Shown here piece by piece: positions 50,226 to 60,909 of a stretch of DNA of 64,000 nucleotides. The notes below the pieces were generated by a model, which was not told the DNA's origin, ran no database searches, and saw nothing but the letters and a program-made list of their open reading frames with translations. Positions within the stretch are counted from its first letter, which is position 1; each line of letters opens with the position of its first letter. The DNA lies in contig QZCP01000056.1 of the NCBI GenBank assembly GCA_003956705.1, positions 1 to 64,000 of the forward strand. The letters run 5' to 3'. A program made the translations under genes and the position numbers. The DNA is from Brevipalpus yothersi. Lineage: Eukaryota; Arthropoda; Arachnida; Trombidiformes; Tenuipalpidae.

Positions 50226-50807
50226 ATAAACTCTTGTCTTGATTTTATAACTTTTTTTTGGTCATCTCATCTCATGAAAAAGTAGCTGATGTAAGTCATG
50301 TTGAGCAACATCATGTACGACTCATGATTACATACCTACATCTAAAATTCAAGGGCATTCAAAAGCTAAGAGTTCCAGCTAAATTCTCCACTGACAGGTG
50401 GAAGGATGGGGAAGCTTAACTAAACCATCACCCTCGAATAGCCTCTACTGTGGATCAGTTGATTGTAAAATATAAAATGAAATTAATCAGAGAAGATCGA
50501 GGAGTTTGGTCGGTTTTTACTTCTGAAATTACAAGTAGTATAATTTTATTTAAATATGTGATTCTTTGTGAAGTGAGAATAATTTATCACAGATTCAGTA
50601 GATGTTGTGTGGATACAAAATGGAAGGCGGGATCAAATCTTAAAGAAAATAGAGAAGAGATCAAGTAATCGAATCTGTTGGGAAAAAAATAATATTGACG
50701 TAGAGAATAAGAGCTGAAGAATGAGAAGATGGAAAAAGGGGGAGAAAAGAAAATCATAAGAGATTGACTTTCACAAGTGAGAGAAATAGAATGAGATGAA
50801 TGTTTGA
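50226..50807. other. Convergent 3' intergenic region
   Basis: About 580 bases between the MCFD2-like stop (+) and the LMBR1-like stop (-). On the minus strand AATAAA at 50545-50550 is a candidate poly(A) signal for the LMBR1-like gene. Confidence 0.5.
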
Positions 50808-52866
50808 TCACTTATTTTTAGCTTCAAACGAAGAGTTATTTAGATTAGGCAATGAATCTGAACGCCATTGCCACTTTAGCAAACTGGCTCCTAATCGTCT
50901 GTATAACTCTTTACGAACGGAAATGGTTATTTTATCTGTGAGACAGAGAGCTGTGGTTGCTGCAAAAATTATATTGTACAGAAAAACGACCCAAAAGTTG
51001 TCAAGCCATCTTATTCGGCCAAAATTTCCTAAAAGATCAAAATTTGTGATGCCAACAGTCCGGGCAAGAACAGGTAGTGCGGTGCTGAGTATCAAGAGGA
51101 GAGTACAATTCACCACACATTGTATGAATGTAGTCTCCTCGATCTTTGGTCTGAGACGACCCATTCCAGGTAGACTGTAGAGGCCAACAATCGAAGCACA
51201 CCATAGATAGAGTATGAGAATAATTTCAAGAGTGGCTCCGAATAGACCCATTTTGGATAAAGATGTTATGCCAACGACAAAAGTTTGTGCAGATGATGAT
51301 GGTAAAGCTTTCAAGCCGACCAATAGCTCTAATGTATTTTGAACAACCAGCAAAGCTGCAAATGCTGTTAGAGCAAGTAAAAAAAGCATGGCTAACGGAT
51401 AACCGAAATTACGACGAAAAGCTGAAGCACGCTTTTGACTTTCCAAGTCTTTTCGCTTGATTTCAACTTCCTCCAAACTTCTTTCCAACTCTTTGAGTTG
51501 AGTTAATTGTGAACCATTTTTGTGTGGAGATATTGGTGAAAAGTAAGGCAAAGATCGAGGAGGCGAAGTCCATGTAGGAATCTGTAGATTGTATCTACAA
51601 AAAAGTTCACTGTTTTCCAGTTGCTGATTTCGCTTTATATTGATCGGTGGAGTATTTTTAAATGAATAATCACTACTACTTATATCCATTAATTCGGGCA
51701 ATGATGGCACTGATTGAGACTTAGTTTGAACGCCAGCAAACCATGGACTGAATCGACTCCGCTCAATTGGTGAGGTCATCGGTGACTGGAAATCCTCTTT
51801 CAAATTTCGAATCTTTCTCGTCAAGTGCATTTCCTCCATGATCGTGATTTCATATTCTTCTTGAATGTTACGAAGAAATCTTGGTCTCATGATCAGTTCA
51901 CCAAGAACGGTGAACAGACGAGCAATACCAATCGGAGTGCATAGAAGCAGTAATAGAACACCAAAAAAAGACACACATGAGTATAGTAGGGGCAAGTAGT
52001 TATTCATGTTGAGTAAGTTGGTTATCGCCATTTCAGTGTATCCCAGAATCGAGAAGATGATGTAAGTCAATCCAGAGATCAGTATGGAGAATAGGGAGAG
52101 AAGGATGAGGGTTTCATAAATTCGACTAATGAGACCACGACCAGGGCGGGTGCGTGAGAATCCTTCCGATTCGGGGAAAAGGTATGCAAATGGTAGAAGA
52201 ACAAACAGGGATATGTTTGAGAATAGAAAAATATAGTTCCATAAACCTTTGACGAGTGAATCGTTCAACCATTGCATATAGTAATTGTCCGGATAAGCTA
52301 ATAAAATTTCGTTTGTTATTATTGAAAATGGTAATAGTAGAGCGGAGCCTATTGATGTGGCCAAAGATAATGTACACATCCAGAAACTTATTCGATAGAC
52401 TAGGGCATCATCTTCATCGGCATAAATCTGAATGAGAATGAGAACGGAAGTGATTAGAATGATGGTAATAAATCATGAACATAGGTGTAATACAAGAGAA
52501 CACAAAGTTCAAGAGTAGCAAGAGGCAGCCTTTGTATTTGATAGCATGTTGATGATTAAGTGTTGAGCAATTGACCGGAGATAAAGAAAAGAAATCACTG
52601 AAAATTGCTTGATCAACAACAATCCGACACATCACATACAAGTCACTGTCTGATGCTCCATGAGAAGTTAAGATTGATACAGGGGTTGATTGAAAACTTA
52701 CCTCGTCACGGCGTTTGCGAAAAGATGATATCATTAAATAGGAGAAACCATATAGTAGAATAAGGATCAGTAGAAAGATGACATTTTCTCTAACCATATC
52801 ATGGAAAGCTTGCTCTCTAGGATCGGCGATATCGTCAACCATAGAATCATCATCTGGGCTGATCAT
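50808..52866 (-). CDS. LMBR1/LIMR-family multi-pass membrane protein
   Basis: Exons 52866-52702 and 52427-50808 give 594 residues. The LMBR1 family (LMBR1, LMBR1L/lipocalin-interacting membrane receptor) consists of plasma-membrane or ER proteins with about nine membrane helices; LMBR1L takes part in lipocalin uptake and in ER control of Wnt signalling. Features: an acidic extracytoplasmic N-terminus (MISPDDDSMVDDIADPREQ), the first helix (ENVIFLLILILLYGFSYLM), then DEDDALVYRISFWMCTLSLA across the exon junction, LYSLPGMGRLRPKIEETT near the C-terminal helices, and a final cytosolic KITISVRKELYRRLG. Human homologs are about 490 residues; the extra length is a Ser/Pro-rich, probably disordered cytosolic loop at roughly residues 250-345 followed by a coiled-coil (LKELERSLEEVEIKRKDLESQ). 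Reading directly past the first donor shifts into junk, supporting the 274-nt intron. Confidence 0.9.
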
Positions 52867-52944
52867 TTCGAAGATATTGAGTTGGAGCCGTGTAATTTAA
52901 GCTGGTAAGAAGATAAGAAGATACATATGTTTAATTTCGTTCTC

Positions 52945-52950
52945 TTTATT
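52945..52950 (-). terminator. Candidate poly(A) signal of OST4
   Basis: Minus-strand AATAAA 173 bases after the OST4 stop and only about 80 bases before the ATG of the LMBR1-like gene, so the two same-strand genes are tightly packed. Confidence 0.4.
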
Positions 52951-53122
52951 TTCTTCCCATATCGCTTGTTAACATATATATGGTTGATATATCATTGAAA
53001 AAAAAGGAAGATAGAAAAATTAAAATAAATAGATCATCATCATCATGGACATCAAATCAGGGAGAAATATAAAAGAGAGAAGCACCTTTGATTGTGTGAC
53101 TTGATTTCCTTATGTAACAGCA

Positions 53123-53233
53123 TCAGTTGTTGTTCGGGCGAGGATTGCTCACATAATGGTACATGATGACCAAGAGGAATAGAATGATGCCCAAAATGTT
53201 GGCAAAAAATGACAATTGTATATCGGTAATCAT
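53123..53233 (-). CDS. OST4: OST4, 36-residue oligosaccharyltransferase subunit
   Basis: An intron-free 36-codon ORF. It begins MITDIQLSFFANILG and continues through a single membrane helix (IILFLLVIMYHYV), ending NPRPNNN. This is the full length and nearly residue-for-residue layout of eukaryotic OST4 (human 37 residues: the same Met-Ile-Thr-Asp start, Phe-Ala-Asn, helix, Tyr-His-Tyr-Val, Asn-Pro end). OST4 is a type III ER membrane microprotein that stabilises the STT3 catalytic subunit in the oligosaccharyltransferase complex, which attaches N-glycans to nascent proteins. The gene is easy to miss because of its size. It lies 257 bases upstream of the LMBR1-like gene on the same strand. Confidence 0.96.
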   Translation of the reverse strand: MITDIQLSFFANILGIILFLLVIMYHYVSNPRPNNN

Positions 53234-53950
53234 ATTGGTGTATGTGAATGTGTGTGTGTGTGTCGGATATTCCACTGATTAACAGGCACCACCACCCAAG
53301 CGATATGTTGTCAAAATATTGAATATTTTGCTCTTGTCAGAAAACAAAACCACGTAGTAAAGAAAACCGAATGAATGAACAATCTGTTGTTGATCAGGAA
53401 GGTGGAATATATGTAACAGCAAATATTTTCTCTTCAATCAAAAATTACATTCCAACTACACACACTGTACACTGTACAATCAGTCCAATTCATACACTTT
53501 CGCAAACAGATTAAACTGACTTCTTGTGGCGCCAAATTCAAAAATTCAATTTTCGAAAAGAATACTTTCATCAGAAGGTAGGGAATTCGCTCAGATAATC
53601 GGGTGACAATCTCTTTTGACCATGGGTCAGTCGATGATAGATCAGGTTGACGTTATGACTACTGTATGGGGTACTACTTCATAAGTTATGTTTTGTTAGG
53701 TTAGGTTTGGTGGAGTGGTTAGTATGATTCATTCTTCTTGAATCCACCGAGAATCCCTTAGAATATTTTATTTCTCCCATTTACCTTCTGGGGAGTTACT
53801 TAAGCGCTTTATTCGTTAAAATGACTTGTGATGCATTTTAGCGTTCCTTACATATAAAGGGACTCCACAAAACTCTATAGTGGTTGCCCCAGTAATCGAA
53901 GTTATTTTAATTGCTGCTCACTTATATTGGTAAAAAATTGATAAAGATAA
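53234..53950. other. Intergenic region, OST4 promoter side
   Basis: About 720 bases between the OST4 start and the stop of the first F-box gene. It contains a short TG run (53243-53263). No exon is recognised. Confidence 0.5.
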
Positions 53951-55274
53951 TCAAAATCGAATCAAGTGAAGGTAATGGCTGGCTGAGGACCATTTTTCTA
54001 AATCAACTCCAAGCGGTCGGATAGCCTGCTGGATGCGTATCTTGACGGCTCTAGGAAAAATTTGATGAATTTTAGGAAAAATGTTGTCAGTGCATGGGTC
54101 AGAATGCATGTCCAGAAGGATGGCCATCACTCGATCATCTTCAGTCGGGAAATTGAGACTATGCTTGAATTCTTTGAGTCTCTCTTCGAAACTTGACTTC
54201 GGATCTATAGCATGAATTGCCGACTGCACATCTTTGCCGGCAAAAGCTATCGTGATTTTAGAGGCTGGCTTGAGTTCTTTCTTCTTGGGATCATTTAGAA
54301 AGATGAAAGGACCATCCGAATGACACTCGCGAGACAGCACTCCACCGGAAAAGATAGGCCTTGATTTTTCAAGTTGCTTCTGGATCATTTTAGTTCTATT
54401 TCCCTTCTTCACAGTCGGAATTGCCAAGTACAAAACAGCCCTGATCGGATAGTTTGCATCATTTGTAGCTGGCCTAGGAGATTGTGGATCTGTCCAATCG
54501 GTGACTATTATCTTGACTCCTGGAATGTAGCGATTAATGCGGAAACCTTGGAAAAACGAATACATTCTAGCGAAACTCAAATTCAGACGAGGGAAAACAT
54601 CTCTCGTTAAGACGCATATACCATTAACCGCCTTATCAACTCCTTTATGCAATAATCCAGAATACATGACCTCTCGCTGCTTAATAAGTACCGCAGGATA
54701 ACTGAAAGAATAATTGTCCACGATATTTTCGTGGCTTTTGGGGTACCTTATGAAGGTAAATCTAGGAGTACATTCAGTACCAGTGGCCAGAAAATTTTTT
54801 ATTGCCTCGTCTACCTCAAACTTGGGCACCAGATGCATGGGGTTTCTCAGTAAATACCAATGGTGAACCACATCATCTTCAAGAATTCTTGAAAGATTAA
54901 ATTCCACTCTGTTTCTCATCCTGTTTATCGTGATAAGATCCTTTTGCTGCTGTGTGGCATCCTCTGAGTCATCGACTGGTAAGAATGAAGATCAATAGGA
55001 TGGAAACAAGAAGAATTCAGGACATATTTTAGATTCATATGTTTGAAAGATGTCTTCGACGATTTCCAGGCACACAATTGTGTTCATACTCACCTGGATC
55101 CCAAAATTCACGGACAGCAAATGACTGAAATCGATCGATTGCGGAACAATTTTTCAATTTTCGCAAAGCAGATTCACGCCAAGTTCGGCATACATATTGA
55201 CATCGATCGATGTCAGGCCTTCGCAAATACTTGAAAATATTGTCAATGATTACTGACTGCATTATAGCGTCCAT
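53951..55274 (-). CDS. F-box protein A, FBXO22-like
   Basis: Exons 55274-55094 and 54975-53951 give 401 residues. The N-terminal F-box (about residues 5-40: IIDNIFKYLRR, DIDRCQYVCRTWRESALRKL) would bind SKP1 in an SCF ubiquitin ligase; the rest would recruit substrate. The C-terminal half resembles the FIST-type region of FBXO22: YIPGVKIIVTDW, SGGVLSRECHSDGP, ASKITIAFAGKDVQSAI and a final Phe-Pro segment, parallel to FBXO22 motifs such as the LSFSGHRIQSA strand. Length equals human FBXO22 (403). It is a clear paralog of the next gene (shared DIDRCQYVC, VTDW and SPRP). The intron (118 nt) falls after the F-box. The FBXO22 link is inferred from short motifs. Confidence 0.75.
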
Positions 55275-55923
55275 TTTGAGTTTTCAATCTATAATAAGAG
55301 AGATCAAATAGCGACAAGTTGTAGGCTAAAAATTTTTCGATTTAGATAAATTTCCTGCGCAACTTATGTTGCATCAACAATGTCCTAAATTATAATCCCA
55401 GGAAAGTAATTGTTTGGATCACTTGGTATTCTCACTGAGTATAAAAATTAGCTTCAAGAAAACAAACTGAATTAGTTTTGCTTACATTCGTTGATCACTT
55501 AAGCTGAGACAGAGACTCTTATGATCGAGGAATATGTAATGCGTCAGAGAATAACAGTATTCTAACAAGGCAACTTCTTTCAGAGAATTATTGAGTTATG
55601 AGAGGTCGGATGAATAAGAAGGCGAAAAAGGTTTGCAATGATTTTCCAACGAAGCTCAAAAAACTAGATACACTTGACTTTTAATCGAATATTATCTCAG
55701 AACCTTGTGTTTTGCGAATATTCAAGAGATTGAAAAGATGATACGTCTCAATTCAAACCTCCAATATCACTTTTTTATAAGACACTCATTAAGTTATGTT
55801 AGAAAAGTAGAAAATATTCACCAAATGCTCTTATCCCCAACTTGATTTGAAAGTTTGAGCACTCCATCCCAAAAGTAGCCCGATTGAGTTTTGACATGTG
55901 ATTATCAACCAGAATCTTCAAAA
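55275..55923. other. Spacer between F-box A and F-box B
   Basis: About 650 bases of AT-rich sequence between two tandem same-strand genes. No exon or clear pseudogene remnant was recognised by eye. Confidence 0.5.
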
Positions 55924-57138
55924 TCAAAACTTAATTAGATGGAGAACCATATTCGATCTGTAATTATCTCGCCAACTGAGGAGGAGTCTTTTCACAGCGA
56001 TTTTGATGATCACAATATTAGGAAAAATCTTCGGAATCAAAGCGAATAATTTTTCACGAGCCTCAGATATACGCTTGTCAACAACAAGAAAAAATCCAAT
56101 CAAACGACCACCATCAATAGGAAAATCGAGATTACGCTTGAATTGTTTCAATTTCTTTTCGTAATCGTGACCGAGATCAATAGGAAGGAAGGCACTCATG
56201 ACTCTTCTGCCAGCAAAAGTTATGGTCATTCTTCCCATCGCTTTTGGCCCTCTTTCCTTCGAATCTAGATAGGAAATCGTTGGACAAGACTCTCTCCAGC
56301 CATGATGAAGAATTCCTCCAGCAAAAGTTGGTTGTGTTCTTCTCAGAATCCATCTGATCTGGTTTGACTTAGAGTAGTGTCTAAGACGGTAAGTTGATAA
56401 GTAAAGAATGAATTTAACTGGATAATCGGGATCATTCAGGATGGGTCTAGGGGAATCCATATCTAACCAATCGGTCACTACTATCCTGACTCCTGGAGTG
56501 TATTGATTGATATGGAAAGCTTCCAGGCACGAATAAGAGTTATTCACGGTACGACGAATTTTTGTGTGGATTGCTTCATCATCATCAATGGGTAGATCTT
56601 CATTTTCAGTATCAATTGCCACAGGAGGCTTACCAACAAACTCAAACACAGGACCTTGTTTGATCAAGAGTACAGGATAGTCGAAAACACACCGTCTAAC
56701 GATATGTTCAAATTGCTCGCTATATCTTATGAAAGAGAATTTGGGAACACATTTGGCATCGCTTGTTAGGAATCTTTCCACGGCACTGTCTATTCTGAGC
56801 TTTGACATTCGACATGGAATTGATGCTCTTTCTAGATACCAATTCATGGTATAATCCTTCTTGATGTTCTTGTCTTTATTGAATTCCACTTTATTTTTCT
56901 CTCTATTTTCCATAATAAGTTGCTCCAATTGTTTGAAGCCTTCATAATCATTTGCTCGATCTGCTACCCATAACTCACATCTGGCCAAGGAACGACAATG
57001 ATCAATTGAACACAATCCAAGTTTTTGCCTAGCAGCTTCACACCATGCTTTGCACACATATTGGCACCGGTCAATATCAAATACTTCTAGAAATCTGAAA
57101 ACATTTTCGATAATCCATGGTTGCATTAAGGGATCCAT
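55924..57138 (-). CDS. F-box protein B, FBXO22-like
   Basis: An uninterrupted 404-residue ORF starting MDPLMQPWIIENVFRFLE. The F-box is at about 5-40 (DIDRCQYVCKAWCEAARQKL). The remainder aligns with F-box protein A along its length: KFSFIRY, PVLLIKQ, YTPGVRIVVTDWLDMDSPRP, FAGGILHHGW, GRMTITFAGRRVMSAF and GGRLIGFFLVVD, ending HLIKF where A ends HLIRF. Unlike A, the region after the F-box is not interrupted by an intron, so one copy lost or gained an intron after duplication. The function is presumably an SCF substrate adaptor; the substrate is unknown. Confidence 0.78.
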   Translation of the reverse strand: MDPLMQPWIIENVFRFLEVFDIDRCQYVCKAWCEAARQKLGLCSIDHCRSLARCELWVADRANDYEGFKQLEQLIMENREKNKVEFNKDKNIKKDYTMNWYLERASIPCRMSKLRIDSAVERFLTSDAKCVPKFSFIRYSEQFEHIVRRCVFDYPVLLIKQGPVFEFVGKPPVAIDTENEDLPIDDDEAIHTKIRRTVNNSYSCLEAFHINQYTPGVRIVVTDWLDMDSPRPILNDPDYPVKFILYLSTYRLRHYSKSNQIRWILRRTQPTFAGGILHHGWRESCPTISYLDSKERGPKAMGRMTITFAGRRVMSAFLPIDLGHDYEKKLKQFKRNLDFPIDGGRLIGFFLVVDKRISEAREKLFALIPKIFPNIVIIKIAVKRLLLSWRDNYRSNMVLHLIKF

Positions 57139-57653
57139 TTTGATACTATATGATGAGATCTTTGACCTTCTTTCATCAATCTAAACTTCCAAGAAATCTT
57201 GTGACACAAAGAGTATAACACAACTGATTCCTGTCTTCTAGAATCTAGGATCTCAGATCTTCAACTTAATTATCTTGATTTCATTACAATGATTCAACTG
57301 AATCAGATACCAATTGCCCGGCAATTATTGACGAACCTAGATTTGAAGCGCCACTGAACTCTCAACTCCTGATGAATAGTTGAAGTTTTGACTGCTCTAT
57401 TGCAAGATATTGGAAGATAAATGAAAGATTGAAAGATATTGATAATGATATAGAAAATTAAGAAAATGTGGAGAAAAATTTGTTGAGCAGAATTAACTCA
57501 AGTAGTTTTAGCAAATGATCAATTTGATCAACTTCTCTTCATTAAAGAGTACTGTTTACAACTTTTTTGAGCATGATAAACTCGTTGTCACCATTTCATT
57601 TGCGTAAAATGTGCAATTTACATTAATAATCATCCTATACAGCTCTTAAAGAG
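57139..57653. other. Spacer between F-box B and the APPBP2 homolog
   Basis: About 515 bases, AT-rich, without recognisable exon. It must hold the F-box B promoter and the APPBP2 3'UTR. Confidence 0.5.
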
Positions 57654-59722
57654 CTACGCTATATATAGTCGATTTTTCTTGAAATTTTCTATGATTTTTT
57701 TCAAATTTGTACTTCTTTCATTGGATGTTTTGAGACATGAAAGAGGATCTTTTTTACCAGTTTCAAAATTCAGAGCATCTCGTTTAGATTCCCAGGATCG
57801 GATTATTCTGTGATATTTTTCCATCTTGTCAAATTGATTGGTCAAGGTGTAAATTCTCAGGAGGCCTTGATAACCAAATTCCAAACCACTATGAGCGGGA
57901 CCGAGAACTCTCAAGATTATATCAATGTTTTTTTTATGGTATCGTTCAGCCTTCGCAAAATCACCAATTTCATAATTATACAATGAAGCAAGATATCCAT
58001 AAGATTGAGCCACCTCATAATCATCTTTGCCCATTACTTTCTCTTTGATCTCTATGGACCGTAGTTGCATACATTCAGAATCTTCATAACGACCCATTGT
58101 TTGATAAAGTCGGCCAAGATTTGCATAATGTCTAGCTGTTTGAAGATTTTCTTCACCGAGAATGTTTTTGGCGATTTCTATAGCAGATAAATGTAGTTCT
58201 TGCGCTTCTTCGAGGAGCTTGTCTTTTATTCTAACTTCGGGATCATCTATGGCCATTTCTTCAATTATCAGAGCCTTGTTTCGCTTTACACTGGCAAGAA
58301 GATGATGATCAGCTGGTAGAATAAGCTCCAGAACCTTTTTTGCCAATTCAGCATGATTTAAACCGATGTCGAAACTGCCTGATGAGTATTCTTGTATGTA
58401 GTACTCGAATGCCAATTCCTGGTGAGTAGTAGCGACGAGTAGATTGACACATTCTTTGGATGGGGAACCAGCAAAATAAGAACGACGAAAGTTGAGAGCC
58501 TTCTCATAAAGTTTGACAGATTGATTAGGACAATCTATGCAATGATTATAGTAAGCCCAAGAAACGAGAAGATCTCCATAACTAGGATGGAAACGGGAAA
58601 CATCCGTTCGATCATCTCCATCTTGCAGATTAAATAAATTATCACAGATAATCAGTGCATTCCTGAGTAGATAATAAGTTATTTCGAAATCTTTTCTCGC
58701 CAAACAGACCATTGATGTTATACGAAAGATGTCAACTACAGCTAATTTTGGAGTGCAATTGGTTATATTTTCCATGGCAAGACAAGAATATTTATAAGCA
58801 CTTTTGTATTGCATTTGAGCAGCTGAAAGAAGAGCAAACTGATTGTAAGCTTGACAGACGTCGAAACGATTTTTCTGTTGAGCCAAGCGTTTGTCATCAA
58901 TTTCTTCCTCCAAAGTATGAGCGAGTTTGTTGGCCTCATTAAATCTTGAATACAAAGTTAGAGAGCATAAAAGCTTAATTTTGATATGGAAAGTCAAAAC
59001 ATCAGCCGTGATCTTGGTCGATTGGATGGAGAGTGATGAAGAAAGGGAGCAAAGTTCTGGAGAATCAGGACGATTGGTTAATTCTTGCTCATCACTTGAT
59101 TCTTCATCTTCTGATGAAGATAACTCGAGCATCTTGGTCAAGACTTTAATGGCAGCGAGATACCAGCCTGCTTCGATGAAAAAGTTGGCCAAATGGTAGC
59201 CGTTTGTTATAAAATTGAACTTTCGCTTGGACCCAGCTGATGATGAGAATGCGCCAGCCTATCAGAATGTATAAATTTAATATTGAAAATATTGAAAATA
59301 TTGAAAATATTGAAAATCCTGATTCTATCAATAGTAACTTGACTAACCATTTTGCAATATTCCTGAGATAAGATTGTATCGAGCTGACAATTTTTGTCCA
59401 TAAGTTTCTGGAATATCATGTGAACAATTTGTCTTTTCCCAGATGAATGAATCAAGAGGCTAGTGAATGTAGGTAGATCTTGGAGAAAAAGTTTCAACTC
59501 GAACCACATGTTCAAAATATACATTCTATACAGTAGATCACATTTGACTTGAACCGGTAGACAGTTTACACGATTTAGACTAGATGTAGATGATGTTGAA
59601 GAAGAAGAAGAAGAAGAAGAAGAAGAAGAAGAGGAAGACAGGAGGCTCTGAGATGCTACACATCCGAGAGCTTGCTGGTAGAGACTTCTGATTGCTTCAC
59701 TTTTTTTATTTCCTGAGTTCAT
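57654..59722 (-). CDS. APPBP2: APPBP2 homolog, TPR/kinesin-light-chain-like protein
   Basis: Exons 59722-59348 and 59258-57654 give 659 residues. APPBP2 (PAT1) binds the basolateral sorting signal of amyloid precursor protein and microtubules, and is also a CUL2-type ubiquitin ligase receptor for C-degrons. The C-terminal half matches human APPBP2 closely: EYYIQEYSSGSFD, LPADHHLLASVKRNKALI, EEAQELHLSAIEIAK, TARHYANLGRLYQTMGRYED, MQLRSIEIKEKVMG, YEVAQSYGYLASLYNYE and SGLEFGYQGL, all within tetratricopeptide repeats. The N-terminus has a polyserine tract (from a TCT triplet repeat, 59597-59637) that is not in vertebrates, and a Ser/Glu/Asp-rich insert follows EAGWYLAAIKVL. The start ATG at 59722 is used because the upstream in-frame codon is TTG; an additional upstream exon is possible. 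The 89-nt intron is itself mostly a short tandem repeat. Confidence 0.9.
59275..59320. repeat. 9-bp tandem repeat filling the APPBP2 intron
   Basis: About four to five copies of the 9-mer aatattgaa lie inside the 89-nt intron (59259-59347). They leave the acceptor pyrimidine tract with little else. Confidence 0.8.
59597..59637. repeat. (GAA)n triplet repeat encoding polyserine
   Basis: About twelve GAA/GAG triplets on the + strand read as TCT/CTC on the coding strand and give the Ser tract in the APPBP2 homolog. It probably varies in length between individuals. Confidence 0.85.
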
Positions 59723-60909
59723 GATTAGAGAGATGGCCAAAATTTGAAATTGCTTCAAATTAATAACTTACATAAAATAATTACAATGGTAATCAAAAAA
59801 CAGACAACAAGGGACTTTCGATCGAGAAGTGGTGATCGAAGGTAGGGCACGATATTCTTGCAAACTTTCGTTACGAAGAGATGAGTTCGAGTTTTATGTT
59901 CTCAACTACTTGAATCGTTCGAAAAATGAAACAGTTCTACTAACTCATGATTTACCATGAGCATATGTAAAATTTATGGTACTATTCAGAAAATATGATT
60001 AGAATTTTGTGTACAATAATGAATGATGTGACTTGAGCGTTAGGCACTGATTGAAACTTGGTTCAGTAAAGTAGGTTAACAGAAGTGGCTTCACTCGCAA
60101 GTAAACAGATTGAAAATGGCAGTTGAACTTGTAAATAGTCTGAACGTTTGTAAATGATGTCATATATGGATGATAGTGAAGAAAAATCTCCGTGCTCAAT
60201 TGACAAAGTTGATAGTTGCAATTGTTCAGAATCGCCGAGCAAGGAATAAAAATATCAAGGTTGCCGTTAGATTAGAGTGGCTAAGTTCTACTTTCACTAT
60301 TAGCACATTTTGCATCACACTTCACAGCGTAGAAGAGTGAAAAAAATCAAGGATTACAAGTTTTCCTCTTCTCTCCACACAAAACACAAAATGATCTTTT
60401 GCACTTTATATTAATCGAACAAAGAACAAGTCGAAACAAGGCGAAGTTCCACTCACTATGTACACCTCGAAAAAGATTTCCCAACACACACTCACCTAAA
60501 CTCTTCCAATCTGAATTCCCAGATCCACACCAAGATGACTAAATTCCAATTGAATTAACTCAACAATAATTTAACAATAATAATAATAATAGTATCATCA
60601 AGTCATTGTCACAATAAGAACGATCATCACCATCAACTCATCATCGATGCCAACGTATATGTGTGAGGCAAGGTTTGTTGATAAACACTGGACCAGAATG
60701 CTGGTTGTTCAGCCAATAAGAATGAAGAGAGGCAAGTCACGTGCTTTTAGATACTCTTCGGTTGTGAATCGTTGAGAGAATAAAAATTTCGTTGCAACGA
60801 AAAGGTTAATGATCATTTGTGGGATAGAAGAATTCTTTTTATTCAATTAGATGGTAGATAATAATAAATTAAGTGTAAATTTTTATTTCCATAGGCCCAT
60901 GATTTGAGG
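59723..60909. other. Intergenic region with CCAAT and E-box
   Basis: 1.2 kb between the APPBP2 start and the stop of F-box C. A palindromic CACGTG E-box (60738-60743) lies about 22 bases from an inverted CCAAT (ATTGG on the minus strand) in relatively GC-rich sequence. This could be the APPBP2 core promoter, with a donor-like GTGAGT (minus strand, about 60490-60496) ending a non-coding first exon. An AAT triplet run lies near 60575-60592. No coding exon seen. Confidence 0.4.

Noticed and set aside
60738..60743. CACGTG E-box as a defined regulatory site
   Set aside because: A six-base palindrome also occurs elsewhere in the window (for example near 19598 and within coding sequence near 61576); kept only as a comment on the intergenic region.
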